Assembly (NCBI GenBank): GCA_024345305.1
Contig: BRON01000017.1
Span: forward strand, 496,001 to 560,000
Direction: 5' to 3'
Origin: Mrakia gelida
Lineage: Eukaryota > Basidiomycota > Tremellomycetes > Cystofilobasidiales > Mrakiaceae
Length of the DNA stretch: 64,000 nt
The notes beneath the pieces are model-generated. The model saw only the letters and a list, made by a program, of their open reading frames with translations, did no database searches and was not told the DNA's origin. The first letter of the stretch is position 1. Every line of letters begins with the position of its first letter. Both the position numbers and the translations under genes were made by a program. Positions 21,303 through 37,137 of the stretch are shown here, piece by piece.

Positions 21303-24275
21303 ATGAGACCCTTACGCTCAGGACCCCTCCCAACGATCCTCGCTCTCGGAGCAGCCTTCCTCGTCGGACTCTCCTCCAATCGACTCTTCTTCGAAAGTTC
21401 CAAAGCAGCTGGATATCCAGCCTCCTACTCTGACGAGTCGCCACCGAGCTGGCTGGGGCTGAACCATCCGAAAGGGTGGGGGTCGGTGGACGACGAGGAG
21501 AGTGGGGTCGTCCAATGGGGAGGAGAGTCGGAGGTCGATTCGTTGAAGAGCTCGGAAGGAGGAGCAGGAGTCGTTTTGAAGGGTGAACACGAGAGGATCA
21601 GGGATCAGAAGATGGAAGAGATGGTAAAGGTGTTTGGGTGAGTCTAGCTTTTCTGCTCTCGAAGGTGTGAAGGATGGGGGGGAGAGGAGGGTGAACGCGA
21701 GAAAGAAGGAGAACGACGAGCTGACCTCGACCTTTCTTCCTTTCGGTTTGACGCTCGCAGAGAGGCTTTCTTCGATGTGAGTGGATCTTCATTCTTCTCA
21801 GCTTTCCCGTCCGCTCTTTTTGGTCATCTCAAATACAGCTCAGACTCGAGGGCTCAGTTGACGTCCTCTCCACCTTCGAATGCGCGTCTGACCCTCCCTC
21901 CTCCCTTCAACTCGCCCAGAAATCCGTCTCGTACTCTGGAACGAACCACCGTCTTCGTCGGATCATCCGTAGAGCTCTGGCCGGAGAGGCGATTACAATT
22001 GGGGTGCTTGGCGGATCGAGTGAGTGCCTTTTCGTTCGATTCCGTTTCGTCGTCCTCGTACAGACGCTGACTCCTCTTTCTCTCCCTTTCAGTCACCATG
22101 GGCAACAATACCCCTCGACCTCTGTTCAAGGATAACACTTATCATGCTGTGTTTTGGAAATGGTTTCAAGAGACCTTCCCGGGGGCGAAGCACTCGTATC
22201 ATCCGATGTGAGCTCGACATTTCCTTCCCTCCGTGATCTCTTCCCTTGGTGTCGACGAGCTTTCGAACCAGACTCTGACTCACGTGGCCGTCTTCTCTTG
22301 GACTTGGACATCTCAGCGGTATTGGAGCTGTCGGGTCCTTGTGCGTCATGCACTCTCTCTCTTCGAAGACCTTCCCCTTCGAGGACGCGAGCTCATCGCT
22401 ACTTCTCTTTCTCGCCCTCCAGATACTTCGCCAACTGCTTCCTCGAGCACCTACCCGCTGAGCTCGGTCTCGTCATGTGAGGGCTGATCGAGGAGGAGGA
22501 CTCTGGCCAGGCTTCGGTCGAGCTCATCCTTTCTCTCTCTCTCCTTTCATCAGCCTCGACGCGGCGGTCAACGATCACCGAATCGACGAACATCATCGCT
22601 CCTACGACCACCTGCTTCGAGCTCTTCTCACTCTACCATCAGCTCCGGCAGTCATTTCGATCGAATTCTTCGCCGTACCTTCGAACAACGAGATGACTAC
22701 CGGAGGGACGAACTCTGTACGTCGCGTTTCCTCTAAACGGGTTCGACCCTCTCTTCTCCTCAATTGACTCCTCCTCCCTCTCCACAGCTCGACGTAGGGA
22801 GATATCTCGACGTGCCTACGCTCTCAACCCGGAACCCTCTCCTCCCCGAAATGCTCCTCCATCCCTCTCGCGTCCCAGACTTCTTCGGTCGCGAGCCCGC
22901 TCCTGGAGGAGCAGGATCCGTCGACCCTCGTCATCCAAGTCTTCGAGGTCATCTCGCTGGAGCCAGGATCCTTCAACATCACGTTTGGAAGCAGATCCTC
23001 TACGTCGAAGCTCACAACACCAAGGAGGACATCAGGCTCGAGAAGCTCGCTCGCTCGAGAATCGGTGTCGTCGACGAGGCGAAGGAGGGAGTTTACAATC
23101 CGTTGCAGAAGTACTCGAAGGAGGAGATGGATCTCTGGTCGCTGAATGCGGATTTCTTGGAGGAGACAGAATGGGGATCGCGAAACGAGGATTTGGAGGT
23201 CGTCTCCAGGGTACGCGCTGGACCCTCCCTTCGCTCCCCTTGCTCCTCGTTTCAGTGCTGACGTCTATTTTGCTACTCTCTCAGATGAACCTACTCGACA
23301 AGTTCCACCCCTCAAGCTTCGTCCCTCAATCACTACCTCGATGCCGATCCCTCGAGGGCACTCGAGAGAAGCTCGCGTTCCTTTCGACAACCAAGGGAGA
23401 TCGAGTGGAGAATGGGACGAGATACCCAGGAGAGGGCGATGGATGGTTCGAGTGGCAGTCTTCGTATGTACCCTTCTTTCCCTCGTCAGCTCTCTCTCTC
23501 TCTCCTCGGAGCTGGGATGCGAGCTTCTCTCCGTGGTGGGCGAGCTTGAGGAGAGGAGCCGACGGCTTGTCGCGTCCTGTTCCTCGTCGACTCTCTCTCT
23601 CTCTCTCTCGACGCTGACTCCTCCTCGCTATCCCTGTCACAGACCTCAGAAGCAGTACATGATCACCCGATCCCCGAACGCTCAAGTCACGTTTGCCCTT
23701 CATCTTGGACTCGTGAGTTCGCCTTCGTCGAGCTCGTCGCAGTTCGGTCATCTCACTTTTCGACCTCGAAATTGACCCTCTTTTTCCTCCTTTTTTTTCC
23801 CACGACCACACAGGGAGACGTCAAGCTGTGGTTCCTTCGAAGCGATGAGCTTGGACTGAGTGCTGTCAGCTGCTGGGTGGACGACGACACAAAGCTGAAG
23901 ATCAAGTTCGAAGGGTGAGTCTTCAAACGAAACCGACTCGAACCGACGACGAGATGCGAAACGAGCTGACTTCGCGCTTTCCTTCCTTCCTCCTCGTCTC
24001 ATAGGAACTGGGATATACACCAGAACATCGGACAGTGAGTCGCTCGTCGCCTTGTTTCGTTCTCGGCTCGTCGCTGACTCCTCGGTCTCGTTTCGGGCAC
24101 ACAGGATCAAGACGATCCGAGAAGGACTCCCCGCGGGAGATCACGAGCTTCACTGTAAAAAGGAGGGTCCTGGAGAGTTCAGGATCATCAGCTTGATCAC
24201 GTACGTCTCATCTCCTGGTCATTCTCGGTGGCAGCTCGCTGACCTCTGGTTCGCTTGCGTCTCTCCAGTGGCTAG
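21303..24275 (+). CDS. SGNH/GDSL-hydrolase-like protein, membrane-anchored
   Basis: The N-terminal segment PTILALGAAFLVGLSSNRLF is a likely signal anchor, putting the body in the secretory lumen. Joined exons give ITIGVLGGSVTMGNNTPRP, matching the SGNH block I (G-x-S with Ser as candidate nucleophile), then IGIGAVGSLYFANCFLEHL, then LGLVILDAAVNDHRIDEHH (block III-like Asn), followed by a long C-terminal domain with a Trp-rich part (KLWFLRSDELGLSAVSCW and NWDIHQNIGQIKTIREG). In basidiomycetes, proteins of this architecture are annotated as capsule-associated or SGNH hydrolase-type proteins; sugar O-acetyl esterase or transferase chemistry is plausible but unproved. The DxxH catalytic pair of block V was not located with certainty. 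About nine introns. The stop TAG at 24273-24275 lies in a last exon of only a few bases. Confidence 0.7.
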
Positions 24276-24594
24276 ACGACGGCCTCGCTGCACCATTACT
24301 TCTCTAGACGCAACCTTTTCTATCTATCTATACACTTATCTCTCGTGGAGTCGTGTAGGTCGAAGCAGACTGACCTCAGATCGAGGCGAGCTTCGAAGCT
24401 TTGAGGCGACGTCTTTACTGAAATCGCTAGCTGGAGCTTGAGGGGTACTCACGGGACGCTCTGTCGGATATAGAGACAAAGCGAAACAGCGACGATAGTA
24501 TAAACACAACAATAACCCCCGAAGCGATATCTCTAAGCAAGCACCAAAATGAAACGAAACAGATCCTCAACCTCCTTTCGAAGGGTGGGTCCTC
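24276..24594. other. Convergent 3' intergenic region
   Basis: 319 bp lie between the 3' ends of the SGNH-like and glycosyltransferase-like genes. It is AT-richer around 24310-24350 and 24500-24540, as expected for 3' UTRs. No gene seen. Confidence 0.35.
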
Positions 24595-26876
24595 CTAGAT
24601 CTCCAGCAGCAACCTCCTCACCACATCCTTATTCGCCTCCTCGATCCCCATCTTGAACACCCTCCAGTCCTCCTCCTTCGTCACCCATCCCCTCCGGATC
24701 ATCTCCTCCGCGTCACGTCGAACACTCGAGTGCTCCTCCTTCGACGCGTCGTCCCTCCACGAAGTCGGCTCCTTCCCGTCTGATACGACCATGTAGCCTC
24801 GAGCTGGAGGGTGGTAGTGAGACGTTCGAAGGATCCTGATGGCAGAGATCTCGGAGATCGTTTGAGGTCGGAGGACGGTGGTTGAGGGAGCTGATCGACG
24901 AGGGAAAGGATCGGGAGGGAGGGAAGGGTTAGAGAGAGGGACGAGAGCGAGGAGGTGGGGGCGGTGGACGAACTGAGGTAGGAGTAGGCTTTGAAGATCC
25001 GAGGAGTGACGAGTAAGGGAGTCTGATGGAGAAAAGAGGAGGAAAGGGAGACGCGTCAGACAAAGAAGATGGGCGAGGAGAAAGCGACGCGAAAGGGAGA
25101 AGATGGAGAGGAGAGACCTACCTCCCACTGCATAGCCATAGCTATAGTAGAGGAAGCTCTACCATCGTAGTCTGAAAGCGAAGCAAAGAGAACGAGGGGG
25201 AAATGCATCAGCGAAACCGAAACGGGCGCGTTGTCCTCGCTCGTCGTAACTCTCGAAGTCCCACTCGCAGAAAGAAGGAGGAGAGACTCACATCCTCCGC
25301 TCGGAGTAAACGCCGGTAGAATCATATCCATGCTCCCCATCAAGCTGAAGAAGTCTGGGTAGCTGAGAGAGTCGTGGAACTTGACGACGTGGTGTTGAAG
25401 TCTCGACGGCACTTTGAAGTCGGGTTTCCCGTTTCCGACGAGATGAAGGACGAAGTTGTCTCTCGAAGCAGGGAGGAACGACGCTAGAGGATCGGTTGTG
25501 GGAAGGTAGCCCCATGCTTCAGGATCAACTGTAGAGAAGGAAGGAAGGCGAAGGAGTTGAGATGAGCTCGAGAAGAGGAGGGGAAGGCGAGTCAAGGCGA
25601 GACCGAGGAGGAGACGAGCAGAGAGGAGAGGACGTACGAGCTATCTCAGCTTCCAGATCGGCCATAACCGAGACGTAGTTCCTGCGACCAGCCTTCGAAA
25701 GGGGAGACGAAACGAAAGGTCAGTCCTCTTCCTTCTCGCATGCTCCGTCTCGACCTCGAGCTCGAGATCGAACTCACCGAAAACGTCCCCTGAATCGCCA
25801 CGTCCCTAAGCACATTCCCATCCCTTCTTCCCCAAGACCTGTCAAGCACCACCGACTCGTCAAGACTCTTCGAACCTCCTCTCAACTCTCCGAGTCCGTC
25901 CTTGTCCTTCTCGAGGTACTCTCCTGAGTGTTGACCATGCGCGTTGAAGCCTGGGAGATGTTCGATGGGGAGGATAGGGATGTGTGCTGCGATGGGGATC
26001 TCAGCGTATCCGAGGTGGTAGCGGTCTGCTCCGTCTGCGTAGGTGATCTGAAGAGAGAAGGAGGAGGGAGGGAGAAGTCGAGGTCAGCGTTCGTTCGACG
26101 CGTCCGAGCAATCTCGGCTGAACAAGGGAAAAGGTAGAGAGGAGACGTACGAAAGTCTTGGAAGACTCTATGGAAACTCTGTGATCGGGCGTAGAAAATT
26201 ATGATCTCGTCAGCGAAGGTATGAAGAGATCAAGCGGCGGACAGAGAAGCGAACGGACCTTTCGCTGATGGTGAGAACTCGAAGCGCGCCGGCCTTCACC
26301 CACGGCGCAGACCATTTGATGATCCAATCCCGGTTTCGAGCATCGTCTGAGAAGTCGATGAAGAGGCGGAAGATGAGTTTGAGCGCCTCTCGAAGGAGAG
26401 AAAGGCAGGAGGAGGAGAACAGGACGAACGGACGATCACGACGAGACTGAACTTGCGGTCGGCAGGACGAGCCTCCCAAAGCTTCCACAGAGCTGCAGAG
26501 AAGTAATTCACACTATTCACGAGCCAAGACGGAACTGAAGTCAGCCACTGCAGCATCGAGGGAAGAGGGAAGGAAGGAAGACTCACTCGAGCTCAGCTGT
26601 CGGTAGGACGATCACATCGGCTCCCTCCCCTCCCCACCCAGCGTCAACGTCCTCTAAGCTCTTCTCCGTCCGATACAGAACGTTGGGAGATGGGTAGATG
26701 CCGAGCTTCGAGAGGACCTGAGTCCCGAGCTCGAACCGAAGACCTCGACCGTAAACGCGAACCGGCGAGGAGGGAGCGTCGAGGAGGGAGGAGGAGGAGG
26801 GTGGGAGGGGTGTTGAGCTTGAGCTCGACGACGGAGGAGATGGGAGAAGACTCTCGAGAGTAGCGACGAGTGACAT
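24595..26876 (-). CDS. Glycosyltransferase-like protein (GT-B type, fungal)
   Basis: Joined exons read MSLVATLESLLPSPP... with a VRVYGRGLRFELGTQVLSK stretch. Further on comes WIIKWSAPWVKAGALRVL, then ITYADGADRYHLGYAEIPI. Another exon has the strand-helix pattern NFVLHLVGNGKPDFKVP, HHVVKFHDSLSYPDFFSLMG, SMDMILPAFTPSG and YDGRASSTIAMAMQ. The pattern 'VGNG...V.FHDSLSYPDFF.LMG..D.ILPAF......ASSTIA' resembles the C-terminal nucleotide-sugar half of fungal GT-B glycosyltransferases. Assignment is from pattern memory, so moderate. There is no obvious N-terminal anchor in this model; a CAG acceptor a few bases before the ATG suggests a spliced 5' UTR. Seven or more introns. It converges with the SGNH gene and diverges from the WSC gene. 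Confidence 0.6.
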
Positions 26877-27696
26877 GTAGACGTCTGTGAGATGGAGAAG
26901 GAAGGCGAAGGTCCACGAAGGAGAGAGGAGGCTCGAGGATGATACTTATCTATCTAACTATGTCTGCCTGTCCGCTCTTCCAACCCCAGAGAGAGAAGAC
27001 GAAGGAGAGGGAGCTCGAGGATAAACGACGCGTTCTCAGGATCGAAGGTGCTCGCTCACCTCAGGAAGACCTCGTTCTCCTTATTAGTATGTTAAGTAGG
27101 TCTTCGTGGCGGTGAGTTTCGCAGAGCTGGTCGCTCGAGTCTGACGTCCGTGAGGACGGGAAGTCAAAGAAGGAAGAAGAGGGACGGCAGCGAGACGACG
27201 CGACCAAACGAGACGTCCAAAAAAGAAATCAGCTTTTCACGGACCTCGTTTTGGTCGCCAGCGCAGATTCTCCTTCTTGGAAGCTTAGCTACACATCTCA
27301 ACCCTTCTGACCGACCCGAAAACTTCCCCTTTGAGAAAGAAAACAAAGAGCAAAAGCGCTGCGGCCGAGGCGAAGGTCAGCTCGACGGTCGTGTCACCCT
27401 TCGAGTTCCTCCAACGGTCTCCCTCCTCCTCCTCTTGCTTTAGAGGACCTCTTTTCTGCTTCCAAAGGACCCTTCATCGATCCTCTAGGAACAGGTACGT
27501 TCATCTCTTGTCTTGCTTGATGAAGTCGGCGAGATTTAAAAGAGAGCTGCTGATCGGCGTGCGTGAATCTCCTTCCCTCCCTTCCTCCTTCCCTCCTTCG
27601 CCTCCCCCAACGGACTCCTTCCATCCTTACAGCTCCCCCTCTTCCTCTACAATCACCGGAGCAGGTCCTCCCATCTCCATCCTCACGACTTCCACC
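26877..27696. promoter_or_regulatory. Divergent intergenic region, GT-like / WSC gene
   Basis: 820 bp lie between divergent starts. On the minus strand a donor-like GTGAGC near 27057 and a CAG near 26887 fit a 5'-UTR intron of the glycosyltransferase-like gene. On the + side, GTACGT near 27495 and CTG/CAG signals suggest possible leader splicing before the WSC gene. No other gene seen. Confidence 0.35.
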
Positions 27697-29770
27697 ATGT
27701 TTCCCCTATTCCTCGCGCTCGTTCTGGCGTCGATCCTGGTCCTTCCCACGAACGCTCAATCATCCTCCTGTGAGCTTCCTTCTTTCCTCCCTCGGGCCTC
27801 GAGCCTCCCTTTTCCAAGACATTCTTTCTTCGGGAGACGCGTTGGCTACGGCTATACGACTTGGCCTCTGCTTTGCACTGTTCGGTGGGGAAGCAGATGA
27901 GGATGGACGAACGGAAGGGACTCGTCCTCGAGGCTGCCGCCCTTCCCTCCTCCTTCCTCGCTTCCCACCTCTTCGAACATCCCTCAACCGTCCCCAACAC
28001 CTACCGGATCTCTATCTTCCCTCTTCGCCTTCCACCCACCTCGAAACCCGCCATACTCCTCTCTTCCCTCGAGACTCACCACCTCCTCCGTCTCTGTCTC
28101 TGTCGATTCATTGCTTGGCTGACTCTCCCTCTCCTCCCTTTCGTTTCCCAGCCTCCGTCTCGAGATCCGTCTCCGCCTCAGCTACCACCTCAGCAGCTCT
28201 CGTCGTACCTACATCTTTCGCAGGAACCGACTGGGCCTACGTAGGCTGCTACAACGATCCCAGCACCACTGGAGCCGCTCACGTCCTCTCGAACTTCTAC
28301 GCCTCGGCGACCAACATGACCCAGGCTTCTTGTGTAACAACCTGCAATGCTGGAGGTTGGGGATACGCTGGTTTAGTCTGTTCGTATCTTTCCTTTCAGG
28401 TCCGAGAAGCTGCAGTAGAAGGTTCCCTTTTTGCGCTCGCTGACTCCCTCCCCTCTCCCTCTTCCTCTTCCTTCGCCTTCGTTCGAACAGACGGAGCTCA
28501 GTGCATCTGCGGAAACGTCCTCGCCACCACCGCAACTAAGGCGACCGAAGCTCAATGCAACTACCCATGCGCTGGAGACACCACGCAGACGTCCAAGTGC
28601 GGTGGGATCTTCCTCGCGTCGCTCTTCCGGAACGTCAACCTCCTCGCCGCTTCAGGAATCAGCGTCTCGACATCGGCCACCTCGACATCAGCAGCAGCTT
28701 CTTCGACTGGAGCGAGAACGTCGTCCTTCGTTACGTCAAGGAGGTCGTCAACACTCGTTAGCTCAGCGTCCGCGAGCGCGTCGTCGTCCGCCGTCGCTGC
28801 TGGATCCGGAACCCTCGCCGCTGGAGGAAAGTCCAACTCTGGAGCCATCGCCGGAGGAGTGATTGGAGGATTGGCAGCCGTCGTCGGAGCGATCGCCATC
28901 TTCTTCCTCATCAGGCGAAGGAGGAGGAACAACGCTTGGAACGACCGACCCAGGAGCTCGTTCGTCGGAGGATCCGCTGGAGGAGGAGGAAGCGGGAACG
29001 GAGGAGGAGGAGGATGGACGCGAGGAGGAAGCGTGGAGGACGATGGACTCGTCGGAGCAGGTGCTGGGGTCGCGGGTGTTGGTGCGATGGGAGCCGCGAG
29101 GAACGGAAGGAAGGAGCACGCCGAGTTCGACGAGTCGACGGAGAAGATTGGACTCGAGGAACTCTCGGTCGTCCCTCTCACTTCCCCTCGTCATCCAGCC
29201 AACCTCTACTCCTACGAACAACAGAGCCAACCGGCCTTCTTCGTCCCAACTTCATCTCCCTCCTCCCAACCCAACTACTCCAACAACAACAGCGCCCCCC
29301 AATTCCCTCCTCCCCAAGTCGAATACCTCGCCGACACCACCCGTCGTCCTCACTCTCCCACCTCCTCGCCTTCCTCCTCCCCTCCCACCTCCTCCAACCC
29401 CATCCTCCAGAACTCAACCTCCTACGGAGCCGCTCCTCCTCGTCGCCCTTCAGAAACCTCCTCGTCCAACTCGCACGCTCCCGTCTCAGCCTCAGGAGCA
29501 GCAGCCGCCGGAGGAGGAGGAGTCAGTCTCGGACGCGTCGTTTCCGTCACTCGCAAGAACCGGAAACCCGTCCCTGTCCTGGCTCCCGAGGACGAAGAGG
29601 ATGCGTACGATGGATTGGCGTACGATGCTCCTGCTCCTGCTCCTACGCGTCCCACGTCGGTAGCGACCTCGGGTGTGGGATCGCCTTCGATGGGAGGAGG
29701 AGGGGAGTGGGAGGGAGCGAAGCAGATGAGGGTGATGGGAGTGGATATGCCGGAGGAGGGGAGGAGGTAG
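27697..29770 (+). CDS. WSC-domain single-pass membrane protein (wall sensor type)
   Basis: The protein begins with a signal peptide (MFPLFLALVLASILVLPTNA). A WSC domain follows: WAYVGCYNDPSTTGAA, ASCVTTCNAGGWGYAGL, joined across intron 28380-28490 to give VYGAQCICGN, then CNYPCAGD and KCGGIFLASLF, with the conserved Cys spacing. After a Ser/Ala-rich, probably O-mannosylated stem comes one TM (GAIAGGVIGGLAAVVGAIAI-FFLI) and a basic stop-transfer RRRRRN. The cytoplasmic tail is Gly-, Ser- and Pro-rich. This is the layout of Wsc/Slg1-type wall-stress sensors feeding the Rho1-PKC pathway, although WSC-TM proteins also have other roles. Two introns are read; the second uses a GTTCGT donor, and only that splice restores the WSC core. 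Unspliced sequence happens to be open, which could mislead automatic gene calls. Confidence 0.82.
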
Positions 29771-30333
29771 TAGGTGCTGGATCGAGGCTCGCTTTGGTTC
29801 TCGTTCGTTGTTGATTTGTCTCGCGTCGCGTTTTCGTACTCTTCCCCATCCTCCCTCTCTTATCCTCACGCCCCCTCCACCACCCTCTATAGCTTTTTTT
29901 CTCCTGACTTGTTTCTTGCACCTCCCTGGACTGTATCTCTGCTCTTTCCCTTTCCCTTCCCATCTCGTATAGCAGCTCTTTCTTCTCTCTCGTCGCTCCT
30001 TCGCCTCGTCGCTCGTTCTGATCTTCGTCGTTGGACTACTTTCGTTTCGCTCCTTCTCTCTACCTTTTGCTCTTGCTCCTGCTCCTGTCTGTCTCCCCAC
30101 TAGTTCTTGATGAACGCAAACCCTCTCCTCCTTTTTTATTATACACAATGAACCTACGACGACGACTCTCTTTTCCTTTTATCTTTCGTAACGAAAACGA
30201 TCCTAACTGCCTTTCAAACGCGAGCCCTTGCCTTACTCTCCAACCCCATCTCGCCTCCTCCCTCCCCTCCCTCCTTCCCTTCTCCCTTCTCCCCTTTCTT
30301 CAAAGGCTCGAGTCCCATTTAACGACCACGACC
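29771..30333 (+). other. Intergenic region upstream of calcineurin
   Basis: 563 bp between the WSC gene stop and the calcineurin ATG, both on +. It is pyrimidine-rich almost throughout on the + strand (3' UTR then 5' leader). It contains no splice-supported ORF. Confidence 0.35.
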
Positions 30334-34520
<4,187 letters not shown>

Positions 34521-35089
34521 ACCCATGCACCCTTTTCCCACCACTGTACCGCACCCACGTCCACGTACACACTCGTCCCTCCGTCCCTTGCACCCCAAAC
34601 AAAACGACACCACGAAAACCCGCCTCGCCCAAGATCAACGAACGCCTCCCTTCCCCTTCACGTTTTTCTCCCTTCGCCTTCCCTTCCCTTCTCGCTCAAC
34701 TTATCGTTTCACGTCCTTCGTCTTTCGCACCAAAATCCTATCTACTATCCTTATCCCCCCCTTTGTTTGTTTCTGAAACCGCTCGCTCTCTCGCTTCTTC
34801 TTTATTCGCTCTCGTCTCGTCGTCGTTTACTTCCCTCTTCCTTTTCTTTTGCGTCTCGCTGTCCGTCCACGTCCGGATTCTTGTATGACCTTTTACCCAC
34901 AGCGCAACACGAGCAGAAAGTCGATCGATCGGTTCTTGTTTCTCCTTTCTCGAGACAGGAAGAAACGACGCGGCATGCGTTGCGGATTTCGTTCGTTTCC
35001 ATCCATCACCTCTCGCTCCACCAGAGTCTCGTCTTCTTCAGGTCTGAAACAAACAAACTGCATTCAAATATCTGCCATCCTTCAACGCA
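34521..35089. other. Convergent 3' intergenic region
   Basis: 569 bp between the 3' ends of calcineurin A and the methyltransferase gene. It is T-rich and pyrimidine-rich, presumably two long 3' UTRs. No gene seen. Confidence 0.35.
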
Positions 35090-36483
35090 CTACTTCCTCC
35101 TGCAAATAACAACCTCAGTCCCATAAGGGTACTCAAACTTCCCCGTCGTCTCATCAACCACCAACTCCCCGTTCTTCACCGCCTCCTCCAACACCCCCTC
35201 GAGCTTCTTACTGAGCGCCTCCTTCTCAGCAGGAGGCAACACAGAGGTATAGCTCTTCGACATCGCTCGGTTGACAGCCGTGGCGATCGTGCAGGGGGTG
35301 GTGTAGTGCGAAAGGTGGTGACTGGGAGGCGAGAAGTTGGCGAGGTAGGTGGGCGTGGAGAAGAGGGATTCCCAGAGACCTGGGAGGTCGAAACGGGACG
35401 AGGGTGAAGGGAAGCGTTAGTGGGGAAGAAGGGAGAGGAGGGAAGAGGGAAGGACCGAAAAGGAGACGAACGAAGACGGTACTGAGGCGAACCCGACTCG
35501 TGCTGCTGGTAGGCTTGTCGAAGAGCTTTGATGACGGGGGAGGCGGAGTCGTCCTCGAGGTTCCAGATGAGGACGAGAGAGCCGTCGGGGGCGAGGGAGT
35601 GGGTGATGGTTTTCTGGGGAAGACGGGGTGGAGGGTCAGGACAGAACGACGCGACGCGAGGAAAGAGATCGGACGAACGATGGCGGACTCGTAGTCGGGA
35701 TCAGCCCAGTGAAAGGCCTGGGAGCGAAGAGGGAGAAAAGGAGAAGAAGGTGTCAGCAAGGAAGAGAGCGAAAGGGAACTTATCTCGGGCTCGAACGACG
35801 AAAGGGAAACTCACCTGTGCGATCAGAACAGCGTCGGCTTTCCCCTCCCCAACCTCCTTGGGGAACTCGGTGAACGTCCCTTCGACACAGGACACCTCGA
35901 CATCAGACTTGGGAAGATTCCGGGTGAAGCTGTCTCTCTGCGAAACCATACCGAAACAGGTCAAAATTAGCTGGGAAGAACGAGGTTCGGAGGGAAGACG
36001 AGACGAGACGAACCATTCCCTCCGAAGGTTCAACGGCGATGAGCGACTGGACGGGAAGCTGAGGGTAATCCTTGGGGGGTTGGATGAGAAGGCGGGTGAA
36101 GATCCCCTACGAATGAACGAACCCCACATGAGCGAGGTCAGCAAAAGCAAGGAAGGGAGATGCTTGAGATGCGAGCTCACCGTCCCTGAGCCAAGCTCAA
36201 CGAGATTGAGCTTCTTCCCTTCCTTGCCCTTGGTGAGAGAATCGTAGATCTCTTGCAAGGAAGACTTGGGGTAGCTGTATACGCATGACATATCGCCAAC
36301 TCCAGTCAGACCCTCTCGAAATAGAGACCCGTCGTACGAGCTCGAGAGGGAAGGAGGGCTGAACGACCTCGCCACTTCGACTCACCTCGGTCGATTGACG
36401 TCGTAGAAGTCCGATCCAGCTCCTTCAGCGCTGAACCCTTTGACGGCGATAGGGTTGTGGAAGCTCGTGGGGGTAGAGGACAT
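35090..36483 (-). CDS. Class I SAM-dependent methyltransferase
   Basis: Small cytosolic-type methyltransferase. Motif I is split by an intron: KLNLVELGSGTG, then IFTRLLIQ. Motif II region is IAVEPSEGMRDSF, followed by DVEVSCVEGTFTEFP. The post-motif stretch is ADAVLIAQAFHWADPDYESA, and the next strand is APDGSLVLIWNLEDD. The 'FHWAD' and 'LIWNLED' patterns place it with the type-11 family that includes yeast Tmt1-like (trans-aconitate) and crotonate-type methyltransferases, but the substrate cannot be deduced. The C-terminal exon has EVVICRRK before TAG. About six introns. The N-terminus GFSAEGAGSDFYDVNRP is typical for the group. An in-frame Met at 36612 is an alternative start; 36483 fits family length better. 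A TATA-like CTATATATATG lies about 200 bp upstream on its strand (36680-36690). Confidence 0.8.
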
Positions 36484-36721
36484 GATTCGTGGGTCCGGTG
36501 AGATGAGTTGGGTGGGAGTTGGTTGGAGGAAAGGGAAAGGCGAAGGCAGGGTGGGGTTTGGGTCGGGGCGAAGGAGAAGGCCGTCGTCGTCGGCCGATTG
36601 ACTTCCTTGCAAGGTCCGAAAAGGTTTTACAGCGCTTCCTCCTCAACGAAGGATCACAAGGCTAGGTAGCAGCACGATACATATATATAGAGGCAAGGTA
36701 TCGGAGTGAAAGAAGGGGGTT

Positions 36722-36990
36722 TAAATCGAGCTCAACTCGACTTCGGCACAACCTCGACTCGCTCAGTTCAACGCGAGACCATCGCTCTTTGTCATTGCCC
36801 TAGCATTGAGAACGCCTTGAAGCGAGCGAGTCTCTCCTCGGTGATCTTGAAAGCTGCTGGCATCCCAGTATCGGAGAAGTCTTGTCCGAGAATGAGAGCG
36901 CAGACGACTTCGATTTCGACTCGGACGCGTCGCAAACTTCTTCGAAGGTCGGCTTCTTCCTCTCGTTTCGCGTGATCAAATGTCCGAAAG
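36722..36990 (-). pseudogene. Relic of FAD-oxidoreductase gene 3' end
   Basis: Read on the minus strand, this stretch matches the last coding exon of the intact FAD oxidoreductase gene at 43140-43306. The relic keeps LILGQDFSDTGMPAAFKITE followed by ERLAR, against IVLGQDFSETGMPAAFNITE in the intact gene. A one-base deletion then shifts the frame. Nucleotide similarity continues through AAGAGCGATGG, the GCGTTGAACTGAGCGA stop region and into the 3' flank. Upstream, a block of about 18 bases is missing relative to the intact exon, and similarity fades. It has no start, no upstream exons and no open frame, so it is a decayed partial duplicate. Confidence 0.8.
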
Positions 36991-37137
36991 TGAATCATCA
37001 TAACCCGACCTGATCTAGGCTGTCTACATATTAGTACAACTGGAGAAATCTAACCCAACAAAACCGAACCGAAACCCAGACCTTCGTCCTCCCCTCCTCC
37101 CTCGACGCTCTCCTCCTCAACACAACTCTCTGCCCCT

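Noticed and set aside
27563..29770. 735-residue continuous ORF over the WSC gene
   Set aside because: It reads through introns that happen to be open. The signal peptide starts at 27697 in another frame, and the WSC core appears only after splicing.
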